From Psychrobacter sp. JCM 18903 (GTDB lineage Bacteria; Pseudomonadota; Gammaproteobacteria; Pseudomonadales; Moraxellaceae), in NCBI RefSeq assembly GCF_000586475.1, contig NZ_BAWJ01000009.1:1-64000 (forward strand): a DNA stretch of 64,000 bases, in the 5' to 3' direction. Position 1 is the stretch's first letter. Each line of letters opens with the position of its first letter. The notes beneath the pieces are model-generated. The model saw only the letters and a program-made list of their open reading frames with translations. It was not told where the DNA came from and searched no databases. Shown one piece after another: positions 38,728-51,846 of this stretch. A program made the position numbers and the translations under genes.

Positions 38728-39027
38728 TTATTTCCTATCAATCGCATCTAGCCCCAAACGCATCCACTTTCTGGCTAGCGCATCATGGTCGCTGAGCATG
38801 CTCCATAGCGCATCTTCACTAAAGATAGAGTATTCTTTACCCGAATGTTCAATTGGCAGATCCGCTTCACGATCTGTCATCCATTGAGGGTCTAGATAGT
38901 AATTTTTCAACTCATTTTGCAATGCTTCAGCTTGCAAAAACTGCTGCTGCGCTTCGAGTTGCTGGCGATGTAGTTTGCACCATTCTTCATATTTTTGCTG
39001 TAGTTCTTGCGGATTATAGTTAGGCAT
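38728..39027 (-). CDS. DUF4298 domain-containing protein
   Basis: 99 residues. The N-terminal third is a Q/E/L-rich predicted coiled coil (PQELQQKYEEWCKLHRQQLEAQQQF). The rest, 'LKNYYLDPQWMTDREADLP' through 'YSIFSEDALWSMLSDHDAL', matches the DUF4298 pattern of a Y.s..W..D.ead segment followed by 'lseD.ly..l'. It is cytosolic with no known function. It converges with the Abi/HEPN gene, with no bases between the two stop codons, so each transcript must read into the other. smc lies upstream in the divergent direction. Confidence 0.7.
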   Translation of the reverse strand: MPNYNPQELQQKYEEWCKLHRQQLEAQQQFLQAEALQNELKNYYLDPQWMTDREADLPIEHSGKEYSIFSEDALWSMLSDHDALARKWMRLGLDAIDRK

Positions 39028-39166
39028 TTTTATACTCTTATTTTTTGAGAGTTATATGAATGATTATTATTTTAAGCCATATTATAGCATCTGTCACAAA
39101 CCCTAAAAATTTAGCACAATTTGAGGTAGAATAGCCGCCTGTTTTCGCCATATTTACTGATCCTTC

Positions 39167-42100
39167 ATGCGCCTAAAATCTCTCAAGCTGCAGGCTTTAA
39201 ATCCTTTGCCAATCCTACGACTTTTACCTTTCGTCATGGTATCACCGCCATTGTCGGGCCAAACGGCTGTGGCAAATCTAACGTCATTGATGCCATTCGT
39301 TGGGTGCTGGGCGAGACCTCTGCCAAGCAGCTGCGTGGCGGGGCGATGAGTGATGTCATCTTTGCGGGTACGCAAGATAAAGCCGCCAAAAGTGTCGCTA
39401 GCGTTGAGCTAACCTTTGAGCATACGCAAGATGAGCAAAACGGTATTCGCCATGAATTTAATCTGTATCAAGAGCTGTCCGTTCGTCGTCAGGTAAATAA
39501 AGAAGGGCGCTCGGATTATTTTATCAACGGTACGCGTTGTCGTCGCCGTGATGTGGTCGACGTGTTTTTGGGTACGGGACTTGGCGCACGTAGCTATGCG
39601 GTGATTGAACAAGGCATGATTGGGCGTATCGTTGAGTCTAGCCCCATGCAGCTGCGTGAATTTATCGAAGAGGCGGCAGGGGTGTCGCGCTATCAAGCTC
39701 GCCGTGAAGAAACGCAAAAGAAGCTCGAGAAAACTAGAGATAATTTGGCACGCCTGCATGATATGCAAAGCGAGCTGGTCAACCAACAAAAACGTCTGTC
39801 TAAACAAGCCGCCAGTGCTGAGCGTTATGAGGAATTAGCGCTAACGCTTGCTGATATTAAGCAGCAGCTCGCCATTCAGCAGCTCTATCAAGCCAAGCAT
39901 ACTCAGCAGCAGCAAAAAATAGCGCATGAGCGCAGCGCCACTGAAGTATCAACTTTACAAGCCAACTATGACACCCTAAAAGCCAAGCAAGATAAACTTG
40001 CCGCGCATATCAATCAAGAGCAATGGCTCAAAGACGATGCTCAAAGTAACCATTATCAACAGCAGCTAAGCTATCAAAAAGCAGAGCATCAATTAGGTGA
40101 TGCCAAGTCACAGCTGACTGCTATTGAGCAACAGCTTGCCAGTTTAGAGCAGCAGCGTGAGCAAGCAGTCGATGAGATTGAGCGCTTAAAAGCTGAGCAA
40201 GCCGAGCAGCAGACTGTGCTAGAAGCATTGCGTCCGAAGCTTATTGAATTAACGACTAAACGTGAAGCGCATAAACGCAACGAGCAACCATTACAGCGCG
40301 CCTACCATGATGCGCAAAACAAGCTGTCACGCCTGCAAGATACTGCGCGTTCGTTTGAGCAGCAGCAAGCCATTAATAACCAAGCACAAAAACGTTATCA
40401 GCAAAACCATGATAAGTGGCAGCGTCGTCATACAAACTGGCAGCATTTATGGCAGCAATTACAACAGTCGCTATCACCAGTTGCAAGTGCTAGTTTGCAA
40501 GATAATTCTGATACGAATAATTTGCAGCAGACGTTAGTGGCGCAAGTTGCTGAGCTAAACAAACAATTGCAGCAGATTGAACGCCAACAAGACAGCGTCG
40601 ATGAGCGACTGTCTGAGCTACAACCGCAAGCGCAGGATTTACAACAGCAATTGCATACGCAGCAGCGCGAGTTGAGCGAGGATGAAAAACGTCACGCCGT
40701 ATTGGCAGGTGAGTACGATACTCTGCATAAGATATTGCATCCTAAGCCGACACCAAAATCTCAACCGCTTGTTCATGCAAAAACTGCTGATATTAAAAGT
40801 GATTTAGAAAATGAAATAGCTAGCGATTATAGCCAATTGACCATTACCACCTTGCGTGACCAGATTGAGTTAAGCGCGAAAGGGCAGCAGCATGCAGAGC
40901 TACTTGATAGTGTGTTGGCATTGTGGCTAGATAGCCATGTGCTGGTTTCTAACCAAACTTATCGACCAAATGTTAATAACGTGAGCGCTGACTCCGAGCA
41001 GACGCATAGCTTATGGCAGGTGCTTGAATATGAGTTAAAAGATTTATTTGTTTATCAAAATGCGCAAACCAATACAGTGGACAAGTCATCAATTAAAATA
41101 GAAGCGGGTCATAGCTTGTGGCTATGCGCTAAGAAAAATGAGATAAATGCAAAGCTACTGGTTAGCGAGTTGCCTGAGAGTTTGATTGATAAAGTACTGC
41201 CTTTATCACAGCTGATTAGCGCACCGAACTTAGCGCTTTGGCAGCAGTGCTATTTATATATTGCACAGCCTGAGACAGATAATAGGCAAACGTTAGAAGC
41301 GCTTGCTGAGATTTTAAAAGCATTGCCATCGTCAGCTATTTTACTCACGACTGACGGCTGGCTTATCAGTCGTCAGGGTACGATGAATCTAAGTAAATTT
41401 GCTGGTGCGCAAGATGGACAAAATGATAGCAATAACAGCAACAGTCAATTTTTAACCCAGCGTTTACAGCAGCGCAGCCGTCTGCAAGCGTTAGAGAATT
41501 TGCTCGATGATTTTGAAACAAAGATACAAGGCCAGCAAAAGGCGATTGCTAATAACCAGCGTAACTATGATGCATTAACAGTCAGCTTAGAAGAAACTCG
41601 CGCGCAAGCTGAGCAATTAACGCGTGATAAGCATCAATATCAGCAAAAGCTCACTACTCAGCGCGCCAACGCTGAACGTTTGCAAGCGGACAGCCAACGC
41701 CTCAATGCTGACAAAGCTACCCTTGAGCAAGAGCAACAGGAGCTAGTGCAAGAGCAACAATCGCTCAATCATGAGCAGCAGGATCTCCAAAGCAAAATAG
41801 CAGCGCTAACGCCACAAATTGCCGATGCTCGTGCGGCAACTCAGCAATTACAAGCGGAGCGCAGTGAGCTAAGTCGTAACCGTCAAGCAGATGATGACGC
41901 TTGGCAAGCCTTGCAACTTCGTATTCAACAGAGCGAAATGCGCCTAGAGCACAGTACTAGCAGTCTTGCTCGGGCAAGTGCGCAATTTGATAAGTCACTA
42001 CAAAGCGAGCAAAATCTAAAGACGCGTCATGAGCAGCAGCAAAATACACTGCCAGCACTGCAAGCTGCATTGCAAACAGCACAGACCGCGCGCGATGAGC

Positions 42101-43128
42101 AGCAGGCTGTATTAACAGGGCGAGAAACTGCATTAACGGTGCTCAAGCAAGAATACAATCAGCAGCAGGTTGAGCTAGATAGCTTGCAAAATACACTGCA
42201 AACCCAGCAAAATGCGCTTGCCAATCACTCGACCGAGCTGGCACTAAGCGCTGCAAAATTAGAGGATGCTAGTAACCATACGCAAGAAGCGCTAGATGCT
42301 TATTATAAGGTGAGTCATAAATATAAAGCACAATCAGACATAGCGCAGCACCCACAGCATCAGCAACAAGTGATGAGCGTTTCAAACTTATTGGCAGATT
42401 TTATCGCTCATGATCGCCGTGTGCGCCCAGATAAAATCGCTGAGCTTGAGTCTGAGCGCGTGCAGCTTGAGCAGCAGCTAGGCAAAATTGGCGCAGTCAA
42501 CTTGGCAGCCGTGGCAGAGTTGGCAGAGGTTAATGAACGCTTAGAGCCACTCGCGCAGCAGACAGCTGATATTGCTGCCAGTATGCAGACGTTAACGGAG
42601 GCGATTGCTTCGATTGATGAAACGACCAAGACGCTATTTATGCAGACGCTCGATGCCGTCAATATTGAGCTTGCCAATTTATTTGCCAAAGTGTTTGGTG
42701 GTGGGCAAGCCAGTTTAACGCTCAATACGGATGATATGCCCGTTAATGCGCCAAAATCAGAACAGTGGCGGGCAGGGCTAACCTTGATGGCACAGCCAAA
42801 AGGCAAACGTAATAGCCGCCTCGCTGTGCTTTCAGGTGGTGAAAAGACGCTTACTGCATTGAGTTTGATTTTTGCGATATTTAAGCAGCATCCCGCGCCA
42901 TTTTGCGTACTGGATGAAGTGGATGCACCACTTGATGACGCCAACGTCGCCCGCTTTACCAGCCTCATTCATGAATTAGCAGACGATTTGCAGTTTATCT
43001 TTATCAGCCATAATAAATTAACGATGCAGATTGCCGATGAATTAAAGGGCGTGACCATGCCAAGCGCAGGGATTTCTACCTTGGTCAGTGTCTCACTTAA
43101 TGAGGCGGCACGTTACCTTTCTGATTAA
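39167..43128 (+). CDS. smc: Chromosome partition protein SMC (frameshift near N-terminus)
   Basis: DNA-organising ATPase of the condensin type. One G missing near 39189 is filled (CTG-GCA) to give 'MRLKSLKLAGFKSFANPTTF' and the Walker A 'IVGPNGCGKSNVIDAIRWVLGE'. It then runs through long Q-rich coiled coils (about 170-530 and 700-1060) around a hinge (about 550-690), and ends with the signature 'LAVLSGGEKTLTALSLIFAI' and Walker B 'FCVLDEVDAPLDDANVARF'. Repaired length is 1320 residues, over 100 longer than typical bacterial SMC (about 1150-1200). The extra length is in glutamine-rich coiled coil and a low-complexity 'NDSNNSNSQ' segment after the hinge. No scpA/scpB adjoin. Confidence 0.95.
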
Positions 43129-43342
43129 GAGCAGCGCTGAATAGCAAAAATAATTGATAACTGGTAGCAGTTGTCAGTGGTATAGTTAGAAATGATGTGC
43201 CAATATTACAACGTCACGCAAGTGTGTCAGCCTCACGGTAAACGATGACTATGTGGTGACGATATTCATTAGCCATGCTAGACTATTGCCATTTATTCCC
43301 TCTTATGTATTCCCTTTTGTCATATATTAGGATGTATCTCTT

Positions 43343-44359
43343 ATGACCGCTATTCAGTTTATATTGATTGCCATTGCCGCATTTATCATGCTTGCAGGGC
43401 TATTTATGGTCATTCGTAGCTTTAAGCGCCGCAGCAATGCTGAAGCGGTAGCGGTCAATTATGATAAAAACGGTATTCCTATCATACCGCGCCATGAACG
43501 CAATATCGTCGATCAGCCAGACTTGGATGATACAGTCGCTGGCGAAACAAGTATCGCTCCTGATCGCAGTTATCTAAATGCGGTGGTCGAAGACGAGCCT
43601 TTGACCCAATCTCATACCCATGTCGATACGCAGCTGACAGCTGAGCATGCGGATGTTAATGACAGCGATACTGACACAATAGATGACGCCGACTATGTGC
43701 GCTGGCAAGCAGAGCAACAGCGTGCTGACAACAGCGAGTTTGCAGAAGCCGCTGAGCAAATGCATATCGAGCAAGAGCAGGATGCGTTTTCAAGCTTGAT
43801 GTCTGCAACTGACAGCTTGATACCCTCTATTGATACCGCAGACGAGCCAAGCTTCGATAATAACAGCCCGATACTCGATCAGCATCTCTCAGAGCCAGTA
43901 GATGAAGCGCAAAACGGTCCACTCATCAATGCCAAAGACAACATTAATATCACTATCTTGCCGCATCAATATCGTGACCGTCCAGCCGCGATTATCCGTG
44001 GTCGTGATTTATTGGCATTAATTGATAAGTATGGTCTGCGCTATGGCGCGATGAATATGTTCCATCGCTATGAGCAAAAAGATGGTACGGGCATGCTATG
44101 GTTCAGTATGATGGGCATCACTGATAGTGGCATCGCGCCTTTTGATCCGCATAGCGTGGCGACCAATACTTATAATGGCGTGGTAGTATTCTTATCGCTG
44201 CCGCATCCACAAGCGCTGCGTAGCTTCGATAGTATGATGAGTATTGCTTACATGATGGCAAGTGATTTGGATGCCATTATGCTCGATGAAGAGAACGAGC
44301 CAATCACCCCTGAATACAAACAGCAATTGCGTAACCAAGTTCGCGATTATGAAGGTTAG
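43343..44359 (+). CDS. zipA: Cell division protein ZipA
   Basis: Bitopic inner-membrane protein that tethers FtsZ to the membrane at the division site. The 338-residue product has an N-terminal anchor 'FILIAIAAFIMLAGLFMVI' followed by basic 'RSFKRRS'. A long acidic, disordered linker (about 40-195) comes next. The C-terminal FtsZ-binding domain runs 'INITILPHQYRDRPAAIIRGRDLLALIDKYGLRYGAMNMFHR' through 'LPHPQALRSFDSMM' to 'PEYKQQLRNQVRDYE'. It precedes ligA and follows smc. A repeat element and a terminator separate it from ligA, so the three genes are not one simple operon. Confidence 0.92.
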   Translation: MTAIQFILIAIAAFIMLAGLFMVIRSFKRRSNAEAVAVNYDKNGIPIIPRHERNIVDQPDLDDTVAGETSIAPDRSYLNAVVEDEPLTQSHTHVDTQLTAEHADVNDSDTDTIDDADYVRWQAEQQRADNSEFAEAAEQMHIEQEQDAFSSLMSATDSLIPSIDTADEPSFDNNSPILDQHLSEPVDEAQNGPLINAKDNINITILPHQYRDRPAAIIRGRDLLALIDKYGLRYGAMNMFHRYEQKDGTGMLWFSMMGITDSGIAPFDPHSVATNTYNGVVVFLSLPHPQALRSFDSMMSIAYMMASDLDAIMLDEENEPITPEYKQQLRNQVRDYEG

Positions 44360-44416
44360 TTTTAATGTATTAATACAGGTTGATTAATAAAAGCTGATTA
44401 AAATTAGCAGTATTCT

Positions 44417-44453
44417 AAAAAGCAAATAGCGATTGACGTTATTTGCCTTTTTT
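44417..44453 (+). terminator. Terminator of zipA
   Basis: AAAAGCAAATA / TTATTTGCCTTTTT hairpin (one mismatch) with a loop of about 10 bases and a T-run. Confidence 0.65.
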
Positions 44454-44533
44454 AGTTTTTGGTTGACGCGTTTTTTATTAGCCTGATTTTCTATAAACTT
44501 GGTTTTCAACAGAATTATTTTTCTGCAAAATGC

Positions 44534-44641
44534 TAGAGTCGGTTCAAGATAATTTAGATACAAGGAAGGTGAGTGAAAGTACTACACATAGTAGACTGAG
44601 CGAGCCTGACACAGTATCTAATTTATATAGGATCGACTATA
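44534..44641. repeat. 108-bp inverted-repeat element, copy 1 (MITE-like)
   Basis: Its ends are imperfect inverted repeats: TAGAGTCGGTTCAAGATAAT at the left and, as reverse complement of the right end, TATAGTCGATCCTATATAAA, followed on both arms by TTAGATAC. The interior has a GAGTGAAAGTACTACACATA core. There is no reading frame. A second element of exactly 108 bp with the same ends lies at 55288-55395. With the zipA terminator it fills the 44360-44706 gap. Confidence 0.6.
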
Positions 44642-44682
44642 TCCGAGCATCCTACAAACTTGTTATCATATCGGCATCTTGA

Positions 44683-46796
<2,114 letters not shown>

Positions 46797-46811
46797 GGCT
46801 TGAGTAGTAGG

Positions 46812-46836
46812 GTGGGTTAGCAATAGTGTAACCCAC
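46812..46836. repeat. Small palindromic repeat after ligA
   Basis: GTGGGTTA / TAACCCAC with a 9-base loop and no strong T-run. It resembles the gltS terminator arm (CTGGGTTACG...) at 431-462. It may act as a weak shared terminator between ligA and the convergent gene. Confidence 0.45.
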
Positions 46837-46867
46837 ATCATTGTAAGTTCAAGACGTTATATCTGTC

Positions 46868-47575
46868 TTAATCTGCTGAATAGATATGCTTATTACTCAA
46901 ATAACAACCGTAATAGTCTCCACCGCCACCAACATATCGTATAACTTCACTTCCTCTAACTTGAAAAAAAGGATAGTCTCGTAAAGCATGTGCTTGAATT
47001 AATACTGTGTCATATATAAGTACTAGTTTTTCTTCCAAACTAATAGCATAAACTAAGTTTAATATATGTAGAGCTGCAAATGAGTTTAGTAGGTTATCTA
47101 AATTAGCCTTTTTGAAGTTTTCAAGTCTTTGATGCTTGACTGAATTATAGTCTTTCCACCAACCTTCATAGTTTGAGTTTTTTTCTACGTCCTCATTGCT
47201 TTTTTCTGTTTTAGCATTTTCAAATAAGATGCGAAAAGGTTGAAAGTCTAGGTCAAATCCGCTGATATTAAGCGTTAGAATGGTTTCTTCGATTTTGGGA
47301 AAATAGTCTTTAATCATCTTTATGTGATGACCTATATTGGGTCTTTCAATTTTCTTTAGATGTAAATTATCTCTTATATGCTTAAATATACTATCTATTT
47401 CAGTACAAATTGCAAAATACAATTGCATGTTTTTGAAAGAATAGTTTTGAGAATTATCTTTATTAATAGCTATATATTCACTTATTTCCTTGAGAGATTT
47501 TTCTAAAGATAGGTAATGTAGCCAAAAAGGATTTGAAAGGTCTATAGTGCATCTTTCTTGCGTATTCTCAGTCAT
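46868..47575 (-). CDS. Unrecognised AT-rich protein with a WWKDYNSVKH motif
   Basis: 235 residues, strikingly AT-rich and poor in the codons preferred by its neighbours, which suggests acquisition. It is soluble and mainly helical, with no signal peptide. Residues 139-150 read 'WWKDYNSVKHQR'. A conserved W-x-x-Y-N-x-V-K-H motif of this kind occurs in helical proteins I associate with the HEPN superfamily. The C-terminus is glycine/aromatic rich (RYVGGGGDYYGCYL). I do not recognise a named family. It is convergent with ligA and lies 33 bases downstream of the lipoprotein gene at 47609 on the opposite side. A defence-related role is only a guess. Confidence 0.6.
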   Translation of the reverse strand: MTENTQERCTIDLSNPFWLHYLSLEKSLKEISEYIAINKDNSQNYSFKNMQLYFAICTEIDSIFKHIRDNLHLKKIERPNIGHHIKMIKDYFPKIEETILTLNISGFDLDFQPFRILFENAKTEKSNEDVEKNSNYEGWWKDYNSVKHQRLENFKKANLDNLLNSFAALHILNLVYAISLEEKLVLIYDTVLIQAHALRDYPFFQVRGSEVIRYVGGGGDYYGCYLSNKHIYSAD

Positions 47576-47608
47576 TTAATGGCTTATTTTATTAGATTAA
47601 TCACTCTT

Positions 47609-48145
47609 CTACTCCTGCGCCTCTCCATGAGCCTTCACATCACCTTTTTTACCATCTGGCTGAATCACGATAGGTAATACCAACCCTTTCGCAAAGTCAT
47701 CAGACAGCACATAATCATAGCGACTAGCGGCGACATCAGGCGTGGTATGAATAATGAGTTTCATCTCATTGCCATCGGTTAGCTCATGCGAGACATAGCT
47801 TTCACTCAGCTGATCCAACGCTTTCGATAGTGCCTCATTACTCGCCATGCTTATCGTTAGATTATGCTGAGCGGTGGCATTATCCACTTTGAAATACTCT
47901 GCGTAGTCGCGCACATTTTGGCTATCGAGCGCAAACGGATATTGATAATTGGCAGGGTCAGCGGGCTTCTCACCGCTCGCTATGACAGACCAGTCGATAG
48001 TCTTAGTGGCTGTCGTTGATGAGTCTGCGGTCGTCACCGCTGGCTCAGAATCTTGAGCGGCAGTTTCAGCACTGTTGTCGCAGCCTGCCAGTGCCAACAT
48101 GCTGGCAGTAGCGATTATCATCATATTCATTAGGCGCTTAGCCAT
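47609..48145 (-). CDS. Lipoprotein of unknown function
   Basis: 178 residues from ATG 48145, where AAGGAT is well spaced. The signal peptide ends 'ATASMLALAGC' (lipobox LAGC). A T/S/A-rich linker (to about residue 45) precedes a folded part with 'IDWSVIASGEKPADPANYQYPFALDSQNVRDYAEYF' and 'KLIIHTTPDVAASRYDYVLSDDFAKGLVLPIVIQPDG' features. I recognise no domain. It would be anchored to a membrane facing the periplasm. It is flanked by the AT-rich gene and the MliC-like lipoprotein gene, all on the minus strand, with a terminator at 48329 before it. Confidence 0.7.
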   Translation of the reverse strand: MAKRLMNMMIIATASMLALAGCDNSAETAAQDSEPAVTTADSSTTATKTIDWSVIASGEKPADPANYQYPFALDSQNVRDYAEYFKVDNATAQHNLTISMASNEALSKALDQLSESYVSHELTDGNEMKLIIHTTPDVAASRYDYVLSDDFAKGLVLPIVIQPDGKKGDVKAHGEAQE

Positions 48146-48328
48146 CGACGTATCCTTAGTATTATTAATCATAAACAATATCCTATCAGTGCTATTTTGA
48201 CAGGTTTCTTGATGCTTCTCTAGACAAAAGCAGCAAACCGTTCATTCTAACCAATGCTTAACCTGAATCTATGGTTTGATGTCAGTTTTTATACAGATAT
48301 TCAATGCAATATTGTTCAATCAACACGC

Positions 48329-48360
48329 AAAAAACAGCCATCCTATGATGACTGTTTTTT
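48329..48360 (-). terminator. Terminator of the MliC-like gene
   Basis: AAAAAACAGCCATC / GATGACTGTTTTTT (one mismatch), 4-base loop, with a T-run on the minus strand. Confidence 0.8.
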
Positions 48361-48408
48361 ATAAGTAGCTAGTTTTTTAGAACTGTCAGACTGTTTATAG
48401 CTAGCTAA

Positions 48409-48822
48409 CTAGATTTGGCAGTTCACTTGATATTCTTTACCGTTTGCCCATTTGATGGCAAAAATACCTTTGTCGCCTTTCATGTGCCATGCATAGACAG
48501 CTTCTGGGTTTGACTCATTAACGTAGCTTGCGGTATCACCTTGCACATCACCATTTAAGATGATTGGTTGCTCAGCCCATTTTACTTTAGGCAAGGTTGC
48601 ATTGAGCATCACTTGTTTTTTATTAATAGATTGTTTAGCCATGATGGTGCTGTCGTCAGTACAGGTATAAGGTGCTGGTGCCATACGATCATAAGCGGCA
48701 TCGGTGACGCTTTCTGATGCAGGCGTGTTTGATGCATTTGGCGTAGTAGGAGCTGTGGTCGCACAAGCACTTAATAGGGCAAGGGTAGGTAGAGCAACAG
48801 CAAATTTGGTTAGGGTTTTCAT
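48409..48822 (-). CDS. MliC-like lipoprotein (putative C-type lysozyme inhibitor)
   Basis: 137 residues from ATG 48822 with GGAG upstream. Lipoprotein signal 'FAVALPTLALLSAC'. After a proline/threonine/serine-rich spacer comes a compact domain: 'PYTCTDDSTIMAKQSINKKQVMLNATLPKV' region, 'YVNESNPEAVYAWHMKGDKGIFAIKWANGKEYQVNC'. The two framing cysteines, the 'Y.W..kGd.G' strand and final 'y..nC' fit the MliC/PliC fold that inserts into the lysozyme active site. The key Ser and Lys contacts of MliC cannot be assigned with certainty, so the inhibitor role is an inference. Monocistronic with its own terminator. Confidence 0.68.
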   Translation of the reverse strand: MKTLTKFAVALPTLALLSACATTAPTTPNASNTPASESVTDAAYDRMAPAPYTCTDDSTIMAKQSINKKQVMLNATLPKVKWAEQPIILNGDVQGDTASYVNESNPEAVYAWHMKGDKGIFAIKWANGKEYQVNCQI

Positions 48823-49158
48823 GGCATTCTCCAAAGATATAAAAATCATAATGTATTTATTTTTAATAATGCGTTAAGCATATAGCGCATATGGTAACGA
48901 AAACAGCGCTTGAAGAATGTTAGAAATTGTTTGTTACGTGTTCATTAAGTTACTTAATCACTGACTAATGTAACGCATCATTTGGTGCGTTTTGGTCGGT
49001 ATTTGAGCTTTGATTATGCATTTATTAAAAATAAGCCGCTTCAAAGGAAAAAAGCGCCTATCGATCTTTTGACCGATAGACGCTTTTTTGATGAGCTTAA
49101 ATAAGTGTTCGTCACTCGTTTAAGCATCTGCATTTAGCAATGAGATACAGAGCTTTAG
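48823..49158. other. Intergenic region between the MliC-like gene and ygiQ
   Basis: About 335 AT-rich bases with the ygiQ terminator (49048-49089), a small hairpin AACGCA/TGCGTT near 48972-48991, and presumably the MliC-like promoter. No gene is visible. Confidence 0.4.
49048..49089 (-). terminator. Terminator of ygiQ
   Basis: AAAAAAGCGCCTATCG / CGATAGACGCTTTTTT, 16-bp stem with one mismatch and a 10-base loop; T-runs on both strands. Confidence 0.85.
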
Positions 49159-51618
49159 CTACTTGGTTTTACGCGGTGGCAGACCCGTATGCTGGGTTTG
49201 GAAATTGCCTTTGCTCACGCGCTTTTTGGTGTTTTTGCTGACCGTGTTTTGACTCGCAGCGCCTTTAGCGGATGCGCCATTGGTTGACGAATTATTATTA
49301 CGCTTCACCGAGTCATTACCGAGGCGGCTGTTCTTTTTACGCGCTGATTGATAGCTGTCTTGTGCCGCATCGCGCCCTTCTAAACTGGCGTTGAACGGCG
49401 GGATTAAGCAGCCACGATTTTTACCAATCAAATCACCACGACCCATGTCTTGCAGAGCTTTACGCAATAATACCCAGTTTTTTGGATCATGATAGCGCAA
49501 GAACGCTTTATGCAATTTGCGCTGCTTACCCGATTTGACGATATCCATGTCACCTTCATCACGGCTGATCTTATGCAGTGGATCTTTATGCGTATGATAC
49601 ATGGTGGTCGCTGTCGCCATCGGGCTAGGATAAAACGCTTGTACTTGGTCAGCGCGGTAGCCATGGCTTTTTAGCCACAGCGCAAGGTTCATCATATCCT
49701 CATCTTTCGTGCCCGGATGCGCGGCGATAAAATAAGGAATTAGATATTGCTCTTTACCTGCTTCTTGGCTGTACTGCTCAAACATGGCTTTGAATTTATC
49801 ATAGCTGCCCATGCCCGGCTTCATCATTTTCGATAAGACGTTTTCTTCAGAGTGTTCAGGCGCAATTTTTAGATAACCACCGACATGATGGCTGACCAAT
49901 TCTTTGACGTATTCTGGATCTTTTACCGCCAAGTCATAGCGTAAGCCAGAAGCGATGAGAATCTTTTTTACACCTTTGATATCACGGGCTTTGCGATATA
50001 GTTTGGTCAAATTACTGTGATCGGTAATCAAATTTTCGCAGACGTCAGGATAGACACAAGATGGCTTACGGCAATTCTTTTCAATGGTTTCGTCTTTACA
50101 GCTCAGACGATACATATTGGCCGTTGGCCCGCCAAGGTCAGAGATAACGCCAGTGTAGTTAGGTGCGGTATCACGAATGGCTTCGACTTCTCGTAGGATA
50201 GATTCTTCCGAGCGGTTTTGGATAATGCGTCCTTCGTGCTCAGTGATTGAGCAGAAAGTACAACCACCAAAACAGCCGCGCATGATATTGACTGAGAATT
50301 TAATCATGTCATAAGCAGGGATGCGTGCATCGCCATAGCTTGGATGCGGCAAACGTGCGTACGGCAAGTCAAACACATAATCCATCTCTTCGGTCGAGAG
50401 TGGAATCGGTGGTGGATTGAGCCAGACATCGATGGAGGTGTGTGAGTTACCAGCGCCGCTACTATGACGTTGCACGAGGGCACGGGCATTACCTGGATTG
50501 GTCTCAAGATGTAAGATACGGCTGGCATGAGCGTATAAAACAGGGTCAGATTTGACGTGCTCATAATCAGGCAGACGAATGACTGTCTTTTCACGTGGCG
50601 GCATTTTTATTTTATGCTTACGCGCCGTCATTGGCTTGTCAAAACCACGCATTTGCACCACTTGAGTTTCTTCGTCAACTTGCTCAGCATTTAGAATTTT
50701 ATTGGTAACTGGTTCAGACACAAAGCCCGGATACTGTGAAGCCATTCCTGAGAGCGCTTGCCCAACCGGTGAATCGCTGGGTTTGTCTTGCTCGATTGAG
50801 CATTGATCCACGTCTTCGGTCATCACATACGGATTGATAATCGGATCAACACGGCCAACGGTATCGACGTCATTACTAGCAACTTCAGTCATATCGTCTT
50901 GCCAATGGCGGCGCGTTGGTGTCAACAGATATGAGGTACCGCGCAATTTGCTCATCTGCTCAAAGCTATAGCCTTTAGACAGACCATGTACCACATCGAC
51001 GATGGCGCGCTCAGCATTACCGTACAATAAAACATCGGCACGGGCATCCATCAAAATACTACGGCGGACTTTGTCCGACCAGTAATCATAATGCGCGATA
51101 CGGCGTAGGCTGCCTTCGATACCACCTAGGATAATTGGCACGTCAGGATATGCTTCGCGGCAGCGCTGGCTATAGACGATAGCGGCGCGGTCAGGGCGTT
51201 TATTTGCCACGTTGCCCGGCGAGTACGCATCATCGCTACGAATCTTGCGATCGGCGGTATAGCGGTTGATCATGCTGTCCATGTTGCCTGCGGTCACGCC
51301 GTAAGCATAGACAGGTTTGCCCAATTCCATAAAGGCGTCTTTGCTCTTCCAATCTGGCTGAGCAATGATACCCACACGAAAGCCTTGTGATTCTAGTAGA
51401 CGACCGATAATCGCCATGCCAAAGCTTGGATGATCGACATACGCATCGCCTGAAATGATGATGACATCACAGGCATCCCAGCCCAAATCGTCCATCTCTT
51501 TGCGGCTCATTGGCAAATAAGGCGCTGGCTCGTAACAGCTTGCCCAATGTTTGTCGTAGTCGTAAAGTGGTTTGGTGCCTTGTTTAAAGGCGGTGCGGGC
51601 GATGGTATCGGCAGACAT
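49159..51618 (-). CDS. ygiQ: Radical SAM protein, YgiQ family (UPF0313)
   Basis: 819 residues. The N-terminal cobalamin-binding-like half contains '[26 protein letters not shown]' and '[19 protein letters not shown]'. The radical SAM core has the cluster motif C449-x3-C453-x2-C456 in '[19 protein letters not shown]'. A later cysteine group ([21 protein letters not shown]) and '[18 protein letters not shown]' are also typical of YgiQ. The C-terminal 60 residues are basic and low-complexity (S/N/K/T). The family is widespread, but its reaction is not established. The start at 51618 keeps the conserved '[18 protein letters not shown]'. It stands alone with its own terminator; intact frame. Confidence 0.93.
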   Translation of the reverse strand: MSADTIARTAFKQGTKPLYDYDKHWASCYEPAPYLPMSRKEMDDLGWDACDVIIISGDAYVDHPSFGMAIIGRLLESQGFRVGIIAQPDWKSKDAFMELGKPVYAYGVTAGNMDSMINRYTADRKIRSDDAYSPGNVANKRPDRAAIVYSQRCREAYPDVPIILGGIEGSLRRIAHYDYWSDKVRRSILMDARADVLLYGNAERAIVDVVHGLSKGYSFEQMSKLRGTSYLLTPTRRHWQDDMTEVASNDVDTVGRVDPIINPYVMTEDVDQCSIEQDKPSDSPVGQALSGMASQYPGFVSEPVTNKILNAEQVDEETQVVQMRGFDKPMTARKHKIKMPPREKTVIRLPDYEHVKSDPVLYAHASRILHLETNPGNARALVQRHSSGAGNSHTSIDVWLNPPPIPLSTEEMDYVFDLPYARLPHPSYGDARIPAYDMIKFSVNIMRGCFGGCTFCSITEHEGRIIQNRSEESILREVEAIRDTAPNYTGVISDLGGPTANMYRLSCKDETIEKNCRKPSCVYPDVCENLITDHSNLTKLYRKARDIKGVKKILIASGLRYDLAVKDPEYVKELVSHHVGGYLKIAPEHSEENVLSKMMKPGMGSYDKFKAMFEQYSQEAGKEQYLIPYFIAAHPGTKDEDMMNLALWLKSHGYRADQVQAFYPSPMATATTMYHTHKDPLHKISRDEGDMDIVKSGKQRKLHKAFLRYHDPKNWVLLRKALQDMGRGDLIGKNRGCLIPPFNASLEGRDAAQDSYQSARKKNSRLGNDSVKRNNNSSTNGASAKGAASQNTVSKNTKKRVSKGNFQTQHTGLPPRKTK

Positions 51619-51846
51619 GAGCGGACCTGTTAATTAGAAAAATGGCACTAAAAAAGCGTTATTCATTAAAAATATTAACGGCTCATTTAAAAGTGCTCAT
51701 TTTAACATGAATTGTCTTCATGATGTCATAAACGATGACAAAGGATTGACGATAAGTTATTGATAGTTTAAGTAATCTATGAATAAAAAGGCTTGTAGAA
51801 ACTAAGCGCATCTTTATTTCAAATCATCGTTTATAGTAAGGATTTA

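Noticed and set aside
40089-40280. Cysteine/serine-rich minus-strand frames within smc and ligA (also 42408-42968, 45042-45386)
   Set aside because: Artefacts of antisense reading through Q- and A-rich coding DNA.
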